Assembly (NCBI RefSeq): GCF_963678635.1 | Contig: NC_087067.1 | Coordinates: forward strand, 54,614,233-54,678,232 | DNA from: Symsagittifera roscoffensis | Taxonomy: Eukaryota; Xenacoelomorpha; Acoela; Convolutidae | Direction: 5' to 3' | Length of the DNA: 64,000 nucleotides | Part shown: piece after piece, positions 11,627 through 22,869 of the stretch | How positions within the stretch are numbered: position 1 is the first letter of the stretch | Layout: every line of letters begins with the position of its first letter | The notes under the pieces: model-generated | The model's input: the letters and a program-made list of their open reading frames with translations, nothing else | The model's database searches: none | Told to the model about the DNA's origin: nothing | Position numbers and translations under genes: made by a program

Positions 11627-13855
11627 GTGACAGAGGAGGTAACAAATCCAGGAAAACTTTCAAAAAACCGAAAGAATTCATTCAAGGATGATTCAGATGG
11701 ATGCATTGATACTTGGGTAGAAGTCATGAGATTACACTTGGAACAAGACAACTTGAACGATGAGAGACAAGCATGCATTGCGATACTAGGAAACTTAGAA
11801 GGCACGGCGTTGAAATGCGTGATTGCGAAGAAGGAAGAGGAACGCGGCACTGCGGATAAAATCTTCGAGATATTGTTGAATCGATTCGGGTCAGGCATGA
11901 AGGGTCATCAAGCGATGATGCGATTTGAAACGAGAAGGCAAAGGGACGATGAATCGATTGATCGGTTCCTAGATGATCTTGAGAGCTTGAGACGAAGAAG
12001 TGATCCTGAAGAGTCAACAAACAGAAGAAACTTTAGCATCGCCTCAAAGTTCATTGATGGGGTAAAAAGTGATGACTTGAGAACATTGTTAGCAACGTAC
12101 TATACATTGTCGAAAGACAATGCACCGACTCCAGAAGAGATGAGACAGAAGTCAAGGGAGTACATGCTAATGAAGCCCAAGAATTACCCATATTCGGATA
12201 ACAGGAACATGCAAGGGGGGAGCCAACCACAAAGGTCGTCATGGTACAAGCCTAGAGATGACATGGACAAACGTAGATCATGCGCGAACTGCGGGTCAGC
12301 TGATCATCACGTGGCGGATTGCACAACATACAAGCAGGGTATGAAGAGTCTGGGATACGCACCAGATGAGGAAGATATGAGCCAGATGGAAGAAAACGAG
12401 TACTATAGTGGCTTAATCATCAAACTAGGTGCAAGATGCTTCTTCTGCAATCAGGAGGGGCACTTCAGGATGGACTGTCCTTTGTTTTGGGATGCAGTCA
12501 AGAACCAGAGTCACCCCAAACATAAATTGGCGCTAGCGGCGGTGCAGAATCAGAGAAATAGACAAACCGAGTTTGAAACAAAAAACTTGGAAGCACCGAG
12601 TACGGAACTGCCAACGAAGACAGTGAAGGCGGTAACGCAAGTTAATAGTGCGATAGAGGCCACGGCCAGGAACGCCCTAGAGATAAATTATGAGAAAGCG
12701 GCGTCAGAAGCGATCAACAAGGTGACACAAGACCTAGCGACGAAGGAAATTGAGCAACGGTTGAAGCAAGAGATCGACAGACAGAAATTGAATGAGATGT
12801 TAAGTTGCTCGGTGCCAGTGCCGGAAGCTGTAGCAGGGTCGACAGAGAGTGGAAATTGCAACACTCTGAAAATGGTGATGGGAAAGCCATTTGGCATAAC
12901 GAAAATCGGAGCCAGGATAATGTCGATAATCACTGTAGGTGGCCATGAAGTGACAAGGAACTTAAGCGAACCCAGCGGCCAGACAATAATGCACATCGAC
13001 GTATACGCAGATTACTTGAGTGCGATAAGCCCACAGACGACTTCTAGAGCCTTGAGGGTGCTACTCACGAGAGGTGTCAGCAAGTCGGTCCGCGTGGACA
13101 ACAGATATACAGAAGCTTATGGTCCGCATGAGGTGATGTTGAATATAGCTGGGATAAACATCTACACGAAAACAATGATAACCTGTGATGAAGATCTAGT
13201 GGGGCAGATCTACGTGGGCAAAGAAGAACTAAAGGTGAGATCGATTGGACACTGTGCCATGCTGGAAGAAGATGCAATGCACATCAGAACAGAGGCAGAC
13301 GTATCAGCACATGTGCTCGACATAAGTGGCAAGAAGACTCAGTTGCGTGGGTTACTCGATACTGGAGCGGTCTTGAGAGTGATACCAATCGAAATTTGGG
13401 AGCGGATGGGCTCCAACAAAGATGACTTGATAGACTCGAGAATACGGTTGTCAGCAGGTAAGAAAGGGGCGCTGCGGGTGCTAGGCAGAACACCAATAAT
13501 AGCCCTAAATCTGGGGGAACGCAATCTGTGGATGAGCTTTCTTGTGGTAGAAAACCTAGATGAGTCTGACCAGTTCATTTTAGGCAGGGACTTCATCAAG
13601 AACTTCGACGTAACAATGGATTTAAACAATGCGATGTTCAGGATAAGGAACCCGGATAGAAGGTACGTAATTAAACCGGTAAATTTATTAATAGCGAATG
13701 AAAACAAAGCACCGGTATTCTTGAGTAGGAGGGTGAGGCTAAAGGCGAACGAAGCGACAATCGTAGGCTTGCAAATGAAAAATTACAATGAACTAAGTGA
13801 CAACAAGCAAGTATGCATCGTCCCGAATCCTAATAGTCAAAGTGCTGTGTTTTAG
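11627..13855 (+). pseudogene. Element A capsid, zinc knuckles and protease, copy 2
   Basis: Second copy of the segment at 6447-8675 with a handful of substitutions. Knuckles lie near 12280 and 12437, and the protease motif LLDTGAV near 13350. Confidence 0.85.
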
Positions 13856-14479
13856 GAAGATCCTTCTCGATAACCACGAGCGGTCTCTGCGTCAGTGCCT
13901 TGTTGAATACTCTTGTTATACCCATCACGATACAGAGGGGGAGGAAGCTGGGATATGCTTTACCCGTTAAAACTCGATATGAAATGACTGAAAATTCAAA
14001 ACACAATGAAGTTGTTGGTTGTCCCATTCATAGGGACAAAATTTGTATCTCTAGACGATTGAAGAAAATAAAAATTTCATCAGGTCTTGTGAAATCACTT
14101 AAGTCAGAGACAGACGATGGGCTATCGAGCTGTTCGAAATTTCCGGAACGGCCCACACTAGATGAAATCAGAGTGATAAACCGGTCCTGCCGGAGATCGA
14201 ACATTTGAGGGGCAAGTTGACGGACTAACAGCTCGAAGCCATCAAGGACGTACTAGAGCGGAACGAGGAAGTTTTTTCGAGACATGAGGCAGATATCGGG
14301 TGTTGTCATTCTGTTGAGCATGAAATAGAATTTGAAGAGAGTGCGGTACCACACAGGGAGGGGGCGAGGCGCATGACCCCTCACAAATCAGAGGCATGTA
14401 GAAAGAAATAGAGACATTACTAGAGTAAGACATGATAGAACCATCCAAGTCACCGTGGGCATGTGGAGTAGTGATGGCC

Positions 14480-15740
14480 AAAAAGAAAGGCGACTAATTG
14501 AGGTTTTGCTGTGACTTTCGGTATCTGAACTCCGTCACGGTGAAGGATGCCTATCCCATACCTAGGATTGACGAGCGCCTCTCGAAGTTAGGTGACGCAA
14601 AATTTTTTACAACTCTTGATTTAGGTTCGGCATTCTGGCAGGTCCCGCTGAGGAAGCAAGACAGGGACAAAACAGGGTTCGCTTGCGAGTTGGGGCTGTT
14701 TCAATGGAAACGGATGCCGTTTGGTCTTTGCAATGCCACAGCCACGTTTCAACGGTTGATGGCACATGCGCTTATAGGTGTGACAAAGAAGTACGGCAAT
14801 CTGGTGATGTGCTATGTGGATGACGTCGTAATAGCGACGCCCACACTAGAATACCACATCGAGCGACTGGACGAGGTGTTTGCATGTATGAAGAGGTCGG
14901 GGCTAAAGTGTAAACCGTCAAAGTGCGAGATACTCAAGGATTCGATAAAATACTTGGGCAGAATGGTGGACAGGCACGGCATCAGACCGGATCCAGATGC
15001 AATGGAAGCAGTTCTAACTTGGAAATCGCCAAAAACGGAACACCAGTTGATGAGCTTCCTGGGTTTTGCGAACTACTACAGGGAATTCATCAAGGGCTAT
15101 GCGGACAAGGTATACCCGATGCAACATTTAATGAGACACAAAGGCAAAAAGTTCACATGGATCAACGCAGCAGAAGAATCATTCCAGAGAATAAAGAAAG
15201 AGTTGTGCGAGGCACCGGTGTTAGGGATGCCAACGGAAAAAGTGATGTACGTGTTGGATACGGACGCGCCGGTAGTCGCGATTTCTGGAATTCTCCATCA
15301 AGAACAAGAATGGAACGGGAAGACAGTCTTAAGACCGATAGCATACGGGAGCAAAGTCTTGAGTGATACAGAAATGAAGTACGGGGCGCCGAAAGCAGAG
15401 ATGTTCGTGGTGGTTACTTTTGTGGAGAAAAACAGAGCATACTTAGGCAGTGAGCCATTTAAGCTGCGGGTCGACAACAGGGCACTCAGCTGGCTAAAGA
15501 CGTACTCGATGGACCAGAGCTACATTGGGAGATGGATAGTTCGCTTGGATGGGTACAACATGATGATTGAGCATAGAACAAGGGACAAACATCAGAATGC
15601 CGATAGCTTGAGTAAAAAGACGGAATTCTACGAAAGACAGGAACAGAGGGAGGCGGACAGGCCCGAAATTAAAGATGGCTTCTCCTTCATGGACAAAGAA
15701 ACGTATGACAGTCTTCCACTCACGAGACGGCTAGACAAGT
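14480..15740 (+). pseudogene. Element A reverse transcriptase and RNase H, copy 2
   Basis: Second copy of 9300-10560, with YVDD near 14813. Unlike copy 1, it continues into integrase, so it is the one in the original context. Confidence 0.9.
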
Positions 15741-16739
15741 CAGGTAAACTGATAGAAGATCATCCCGAATTACCAGAAGAGCCTCCAAAGAAAACAATCT
15801 TGAAGAAGAGCCGAGGGATGCCGATAGAGATTATGCTCAAATCGAAAATTGTGAGAGAGACGCTCAAAGCAAAAGGCTATGATCTCAACCAGGTGGAAAC
15901 GGGAGATACTCAGGTAGATGAAGACTTGTGGAGATTACTTGCAGATGATAAACCCGTGAACGTAGGAAAGGGTAGGGAGGAACATGAAGTCACGATACTG
16001 CGAAGGAGTGAAACAGTTGGCAATGCAGACTCTCTAAGAGGAAGCGTTACTGATTCCACAGAAGTCGTGCGGTCACTGGTTGACAAAATCCCTGATAACA
16101 TACTTGAGCAGACTCAGGTTAGGAAGAAGAAAGTGGCGCTTAAGGAAGAAGCTGAACACCTGGGACTAGGTCAAGAGTGTCCACGGAGGAAGAAGAAACC
16201 GGAGAAGAGAAATTGTCCGGGGAGCGTGAAGCATGGGATGAAGATTCGGAAAAGAGCAGCGATAATCAGGATAGTCTATGCATGATACTGGCAGAGGAGA
16301 AGATGAGACACCGCGACAGGGAGCTACAAACAGATCCCTCCTCAGGAACGTACAACTGGGATGAACAAAAAGTACAAGGAGGTGAAGAACTTGAGAAAAT
16401 TGCGGTATCGAGGAAACTATTCAGGGAACTATCATGCAACTCAAATGTCAGAACAAATCTGGTGCCAGAAGATGATATGAGGATCATGAAGAGGATAATA
16501 TGCGTAAAGCTGAAGGATGACATCGACAACCCTGGGGAAATGAATGGACAGATCATGGCACTAAAGGAACATGTCAAAGCGAGATATAGGCTGTCGGACC
16601 TGATAAGGGCCCAAAAGAATGACAAGATGACAAGTAACCTCTCCAAATGGATCCAGACGGGGTCCAAGGAGAAAGGGGAACTCGAGGAAGACAGCTACAA
16701 GATCTTGAGCCAGTTCTACAAAGAAAGAAAAGATTAACT

Positions 16740-17890
16740 CTATCACCCAGCTGATGGGGTGGTAGCGTGCAAGAGAAAAGATGAGGAGAAGATACTACAC
16801 AAGCACAACCTCATCATATTACCACAATTGTATCAGGCGGAGATGTTATTCAGATCGCACGATCAGATGGGGCACCAGGGGATAGACAAAGTGCAACAGA
16901 GATTACTTCACAGGTTTGATTGGCCAGGATTAAGGAAAGCTTGCGAGAGATAGGTGAATGCATTCCTGGCATGCCTGCAAGTAAAATACCCAAGGAAGAT
17001 GAAGTTCCCACTCAAGTCCGTTGAAAGCTCCGAATTTAACGAGGTGGTGCAGATACACCATCAAAAAATCTGCATGACAGAGTCGGGATATAACCACATA
17101 CTGGTTATAATAGAACACTTCACAAAGTTGGCAGAAGCGGTCCCGTGTCAGACAGCCTCAGCAGAGGAGACTTGTGACCACCTGATAACGCATTGGATAT
17201 CACGATATGATGGTTGTCCAATGACTTTTCAGTCAGACAACAGCAAAACCTGTGTGGGGGACTTGACAAAAGAATTGATGAAGATGTCACACATTGCTCA
17301 AGCACACTCGACAATCTACCATCCTCAGACCAACGGGCTGGTAGATAGATAGAATAGAACATTGGTGAACATGCTGAGGGTATACAGCTCAAGATACATG
17401 ACGGACTGGGATAAATATCTGCCGCAAGGCGTAGGGGCATACAACAGTACGCAACACTCAACAACGGGCATCAGTACTTTCATGATGTTGAAGCGCAGGG
17501 AGAAGGCAATGCCCCTGACATTCGTTTACCCGGAATACGAAGGGAAGAGGACGTCGCATCAAGCTTACGTGAAAGAAGCGATCAGGAGACAGCAGGAACT
17601 AAATGAGCTCTGCAGGAGGAACACTGCGCAAGCACAAATGAGACAGCGCAAGAAATATGATGAAAAGATATTACAGGCGAAGCCATATGAAGTGAGCCAG
17701 TACGTGTGGGTCTTCCAGAATGTCGTACCGCCCAAAGGGACAAAAAAATTACTTAAGAAATGGAGAGGACCATTCATGATAACGGAAGTACCCCAACAAG
17801 GACGGTTCTACCGCTTGAGTACGGGGCCAGCAGCACATTATGAAAATCTGAAGCCTCACGTCCCATCCCCAGAGGACTGGTGTATACCAC
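16740..17890 (+). pseudogene. Element A integrase with GPF module
   Basis: An HHCC zinc-binding region starts at HDQMGHQGIDKV near 16858. The catalytic core follows (RNase H fold, around FNEVVQIHHQ to YHPQTNGLV). A C-terminal module has KKWRGPFMITEV and GRFYRLSTG near 17755-17830, matching the GPF/GPY module of many Ty3/Gypsy integrases. Integrase joins the DNA copy to host chromosomes. The element is broken here as elsewhere. Confidence 0.85.
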
Positions 17891-18715
17891 AGGACATGGA
17901 GGGACTTGAGTACCTACTGATGGAGCCAGCGTGTGAAGTGAACAAAAAAGGCACCAGAGAGAAAAATGATGGCAACGAGAACTTGAGTTTTGATGACAAT
18001 GAAAAGATAGAAGCGGACTCTGAGGCGGAATCCTTTGTGGAAGAAGACTGCAACGATCCGGAGCAGGGTGAGGTGCCGAAGTGGACAGAACCAGACTTAC
18101 CAATACCAGCGAGGACTAGGAGCGGTAATCTCAAACGGACAGGCATGAGGTAGAACAGGTACGGAGATGATTTCTTGATTGATAAGATACAGCCCGACGA
18201 CCTAGGCAAAGAACTACTAGGTGTGGGCGAACTGGCAGCAGATGATGAATGGCAAATTATCAATGATAAAGAACACTACCCGCAGGAAGACTACTCGACA
18301 CCAGAACGAGAGACAGATTTGGAACAGAGCGAGATAGAGAAGAGGGAGAATACGAACTTGAGGTTATTAGAATGGATGCGCGATGTTAAGAACGGAAGAG
18401 GCGAAGGACAAAGCATCCAACATGTTGACGTATCAGCGGGAAAGCACATGAAACCGGAGGACCCACTCTTCGGCTGGATAGCAACAGACAGGCCGCTCGA
18501 GATTCCACCAAATAATTCAGACCCAGCACCATCGACGGGGACGTCGATAAATATTTTTGTCCGGGGAGCGGGGGTAGGACTTACCCACACCGATTTGATG
18601 ATAAAGAAACTCAGGAAAGTGAGAGAAACGAGCGGACTGGAACTGGATGGGGAGGAGGCTGAGCCTACCATAGGACGGAATTTCAAAACGAAGTTTGAAA
18701 TACCCAATGAATACT
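17890..18715 (+). pseudogene. Element A acidic linker behind integrase
   Basis: Glu/Asp-rich coding sequence with low complexity links the integrase GPF module to the macro-like domain. It contains the motif IFVRGAGVGLTHT and, at the DNA level, the 60-nt block conserved with element B. Function unknown. Confidence 0.6.
18531..18590 (+). other. 60-nt block conserved between elements A and B
   Basis: Only three differences from 38771-38830, whereas flanks differ at a quarter or more of sites. It contains an inverted repeat ATCGACG/CGTCGAT (18531-18537 and 18542-18548) with loop GGGA, which fits a GNRA tetraloop. A second hairpin is GGGTA/TACCC (18572-18576 and 18582-18586). TGTCCGGGGAG lies between them at 18558-18568. 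Confidence 0.75.
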
Positions 18716-19142
18716 AGCAGAACATCCTGATAACGGATAGCGACTTCATTCTGTCGGACAGGACTAGCGCAACTGTATCACGGCGGACATGACTGGAGGC
18801 CGACTTCAAGAGAGAGTACCAGAACGTGGAGACAGAGACCGAGGCTGGGGGTAATGGCTGCGCTTCCACCATCAGTAGCACAAGTCCCAGGCAAATACCT
18901 GTGCTTCTTAGTGACGAGGGTCAGTGAGAGGAACACGATCGATCCTGAGCCACGTGATGTTGGCACTAACGAGACTGCGGGACTTCATGATCGAAAGAAG
19001 AATAACGGAGGTCTCAATGCCGGTCTATGACCCGAACAGGGGCAAGCTGAGCCCAAGGGAACTATATGCTATCCTACACGTGGTCTTCGCAGAAACGGAG
19101 ATACTGGTACATCTGCACAAAAAATACTACCTGAGTATCGCC
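18715..19142 (+). pseudogene. Element A macro-like domain
   Basis: The best-kept part reads LTRLRDFMIERRITEVSMPV followed by YDPNRGKLSPRELYAIL and VFAETEILVHLH. It is clearly homologous to the C-terminus of the element B polyprotein and, through it, resembles the OARD1/Poa1-type macro domain. Fossil. Confidence 0.6.
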
Positions 19143-19145
19143 TAA

Positions 19146-19612
19146 GTCGGGTACATGGGGGTCTTGAGTTGGGCATGAAGGGATCTCAAGTTAGGTGTTG
19201 GGGTACGGAACAGGTAAAAGGATCTTAGAAGTGATTGGCATGACAATTAATTTTTAAATGATTGATGGTGCTAAAACATAAAATGAATCTGCATGCTCTT
19301 AGAAAACTTCCAATTGAATTGTTTTAGTAGAACGAAAAGGATGAGGTTTTAACTATAATGGCAGGGGGTTAGGTTAGGAACATAGCTTTTTAGTCTAAAG
19401 ATCAAGTTTTATTTTCAGATTGATTTGGTAAAGTCAAATCGACTACCCAACTATACTCAAGTGAAAGAAAAAAGAAGGTCTTGAACGAACCCACAGTCAA
19501 GCAACATTTGAAGAAGTTATTTCTCAAGTACTCAAGTTGGTACGGTAATTCTCAAGTTGGTACGGTAATTCTCAAGTTGGTACGTGCGCAAGATCATCCA
19601 GATATTTAAAAA
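19146..19612 (+). other. Element A non-coding spacer before the 3' ORF
   Basis: AT-rich with no supported gene. It contains a short tandem repeat at 19531-19586: CTCAAGTTGGTACGGTAATT twice and a partial third copy. Element B has a spacer of similar size at 39402-39815. Confidence 0.6.
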
Positions 19613-20885
19613 ATGACAGATCGATTTTGGAAGTCCATGCCCGTGGCTCTGAAAAGGCCCATGCTTGATGAATTATACAGACGCTTGAGGGATCTGGATT
19701 ACACCCAAGTGGATGAGAGAATGGCGGTGATGCTGAACGCCATCCTCCAATTGGAAGAGCAGGGTGAATGCAGGGAGTCTGCAACAGAAGCGGTTTTAAT
19801 GGTCGGCTACACCACTGATGGCATATCCAACCAAGAACAAACCTTATGGCTGTCCTGGAATGTGGATGGAGGGGTGAGGGGATTCGACTTGGCGAGGAAT
19901 CCTGGCTTGAGCAATAACACCGAGTATGGCGCAGGGGAGTTCCCACTACCAACCAGACCATCAGCAAAGTCAGCGGGCCAAAACACGAGTAAGACAACGG
20001 AAGAGGCGTATCCTGACCTCAGTAGCAACGGAAGAGGCCTATCCTGACCTCAGTAGTCTGAAAAGAGAGCTTGAGAGGACACAGAGGGAAAGGAACAAGG
20101 CAAATCTCGACCGGGATCAAGCGAAGCTCAAGAGAAAACAAGCGATTCTGGAGAGAGATCAGGCAGTCATTGAAAAGGACCAAGCGCGGCGGGAACTCGA
20201 TATGCTGAAGTCCGGGCACCAGCAAGAACAAAGGGTGCGAGAGAATGCGGCGAATTGTGAACAGCTGAAGTCGGAACTTGAGAGAATCCAGCGGCGACAG
20301 CGCGAGCTCGACATGCAAAAGAGAGCCAGGCCCAAGGAGCGAACGGCCGCCGGTTCAATACCAGAGTCACGTATGGAAGTGGATGAGGCTCCCAGATCGA
20401 AGGGACGGTTTAACCAAGACCGCGCGGCTCAGGAACACATGAACGAGGGGTTGGAGGTATGGATACCGACTGAGTCAACGTCCTCCCTGCATGGTTTAGA
20501 GACACAACCGATACGCCCATTGATGGACGTCGCACTACCGGGGTGTACTCCGAGTTCAACGCCGAGCGGCAGTCAGGTGAGCGGGAGCTCGTCACGTCTG
20601 AAAGAATTGAATGAGAGACTACAGCTAAGAAATCGTGAGAGTCCAGCAAGAGTGGAGTTACCCCCGACTTGGAGGGAGCAACCGATCAGGAGTGTGGTAA
20701 TCTCAAGTTACAAGAAGAACACGGAGGGCAGGTACCACAGGCACAATCGCATGGATTGGAGCACAGCAAAAAGAGTCAGGAGGGATTGCTTCCATAACGC
20801 GGCTTGGGTGGAATACCATACGCAGCCACGTGTGCCGGAGGGTACGGTCCACGTAATCATAGGGGAAGCCTGCTGCGGGTGCTGA
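19613..20885 (+). pseudogene. Element A 3' ORF, N-terminal domain and coiled coil
   Basis: The first 110 residues (around LDELYRRLRDLDY, EAVLMVGY, FDLARNPGLSNN, GEFPLPTRP) match the start of the element B 3' ORF (AIYRRLIDRDF, EVLLMAAYG, SDLANEPGLGSS, GEMPMPSKP). A strongly charged, heptad-like coiled coil of about 90 residues (20050-20330) follows, with KRELERTQRERNKANLDRDQ and similar, then a Ser/Pro-rich stretch. The protein is of unknown function. No signal peptide or envelope-like membrane pattern is visible. Confidence 0.65.
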
Positions 20886-20924
20886 CTCGGATTTCGGATT
20901 CAGTCGCATTGGCAGACTGGGATC

Positions 20925-22120
20925 TTGAGTTTTGCTGGAACTGCAACGCCACAGATATTAGCATCACTTGAGATGCTAGGGATGGCAAGAGTATACACGG
21001 TAACTCTAAAGATCGGGACTAATGGCGTGTCCAGGGGGGAGTCAAGGAAGGTTATGAGGCTACATGACAAGATGAGCTGCATCCTTGAGGAGTTACGGAT
21101 TCAAATGGATCCGGCCATACTCACAGTGTGTACCGTCCCTTACAATTTGAAGGCTGACCAACACGCGATGGAAATGAATACGAAGGTACGAAACCTGAAC
21201 GAAGTAGTCAGGCAAATATATCAGAGGAGTGTCCTTCCCATTGGATTGCTGGATGTAGCCGAGCAAATGGAGCGAGCTGCCTTCCCCGACGATGCATCCT
21301 CAGACAGACGGAATCCATTTTGACAGGCCTAGGGGAGTGGAGTGGTTGAATGACGTTTTCCAAAGGCATATAAGCGCGTTGGAGGCAGACTTGCTGGAGA
21401 CGGCCCAATTCACATTCGGACCACCTCCAAATCCCCCTTTCCTCGCCTCAAGAACTCTATCCAGTCGCCTGGGGGCGAGGGTCGATTCTAGAGACAGCTC
21501 GAGAAGTAGCCGGACCAGATTACCGGGTGCCGCACCGATGGAGGCCGAAGAAGCAACGTCATCAACACCCCAGAGATCGGTATTGTCCTCGGTGGTAGTG
21601 GTAGAGAGCAAGAGGGTGGAGAGACCGGCGGAGACAAGCCGGTCGAGATATCTCGAGAAGGTAAAGGAGCTGGACTTGGAGGACCTGGATTGTAGACAAG
21701 AGTTGGCGGAAGCTCTGGGCCTCGAGCGCGTGTCACACGAGGACTTAAGTAGACACCAGTGCGTGGACTGGTTGAAGGCTCACGAAACGCATTTCTCAAG
21801 AGCGAGAATGATGGAGACAGCGGATCTGACTGGGATTCCCACAAGATCAGTCATGGGACCTATCAACTACAGACCTCTCAAGTTGCTGGGGAGTCCAGGA
21901 CTCATAGTGGAGCCCCCTAAGCACCGAACGAGCATTGCCAGAATCAGGTTGGCAACTCTAGCGCAGTTGAGGGTGGTGGACAAACTATTGGACCCAAGAG
22001 AAATGGAACTGCCAGATGCCGCTTATGAGGGTGCGAGATTGGCGGACGACCCTAGATATGGGAAACCCTGCGGGAACGCGCAATTGGCCAAGACCTTGGC
22101 AGTTTACGACAGAGCAGATC
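20925..22120 (+). pseudogene. Element A 3' ORF, middle part of unknown function
   Basis: Reading frames with coherent protein-like composition (for example KELDLEDLDCRQELAEALGL and HQCVDWLKAHE) lead into the SGNH-like segment. I do not recognise a domain and see no equivalent in element B. Confidence 0.5.
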
Positions 22121-22860
22121 CAGCTGCCGCGAGGGTGATCATCGTGGCGGGATCGGACTTCGAGGGAACGTCTCCCAAGTTGTTCTAGCCGGAGACTTTG
22201 ATATACTCGCTGCCAGGGGCTGAGTTGAACCAAATGTTAACCCTGGTGGTCGCGATACAATCGGAGATGCCTTGCGAGCCCGAGCTACTACTGTTCGCAG
22301 GAATGAATGACCACCTGCACGCGACTGGGTTTCTTGAGCAGCTCAAGGGCGATGAGCCGGCGCCAACGAAAATCTGGGAAGCTATCCAGAAGTTGTTTGC
22401 AGCAGTGAATGAGGTGCAGAAGAACGTCGCCTCACGATTTGGATCTAAGACAAGAGTGGTGTTCACGACGTCCCCCGGGTACGCGAGCATGCCTCGCGCT
22501 CTGCAGTTTGTGTATGCGGTTCTGATCTTAATAGCCGAGGGGAATACATGGCGGATCCTGATGGCAGCTCCCAATCGAGAGTTGGAACCAACGATCTTGA
22601 GGCTTCGGAAGTCAGAACTGGCGGCGGCGTGGGCGGATGTGTCCCACGCGTTGAGGGGCTTCTATGAGTTAGCAGATATCCTCATTGTATTGGATGAAGT
22701 CCTCTTGCTAGAGATATCGAACTTCGCCAGACAACTCAAGTTCAGTCCGGCTATAGGGGATCATCACCCAATAATAAATTACTTGACGGCCAGCTTGTGG
22801 TTTCGAAGTATGGATTTGACCATCACGAGCTCCGCCAGTAAGTCAAGGTACCAAGTAATC
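22120..22860 (+). pseudogene. Element A SGNH/GDSL-hydrolase-like segment
   Basis: The succession fits SGNH hydrolases: a strand with VIIVAGSDFEG (block I position), SLPGAELNQML (block II glycine), PELLLFAGMNDHLH (block III GxND), a later strand RVVFTTSP, and IGDHHPI near the expected block V. SGNH enzymes are esterases or lipases acting on acyl or acetyl esters; in some viruses and LINE elements related domains occur. Identification rests on motif order only. Fossil; activity cannot be judged. Confidence 0.5.
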
Positions 22861-22869
22861 AGAGAAAAA

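Larger units (their letters stand above)
6172..16529 (+). repeat. 5.18-kb tandem duplication of gag-pol
   Basis: Positions 6172-11350 and 11351-16529 are the same sequence (offset 5179-5180). Comparing the translations, I see about ten differences in 5.18 kb, roughly 0.2%. Each copy holds the end of gag, protease, RT and RNase H; integrase appears only once, after copy 2. The junction (GACAA then GGCAGCGG at 11346-11358) has almost no microhomology and no LTR, pointing to an internal duplication or an assembly effect. Confidence 0.95.

Noticed and set aside
6172-16529. Two separate insertions of element A
   Set aside because: No LTR or leader between the copies, a constant offset, and near identity; an internal tandem duplication explains it.
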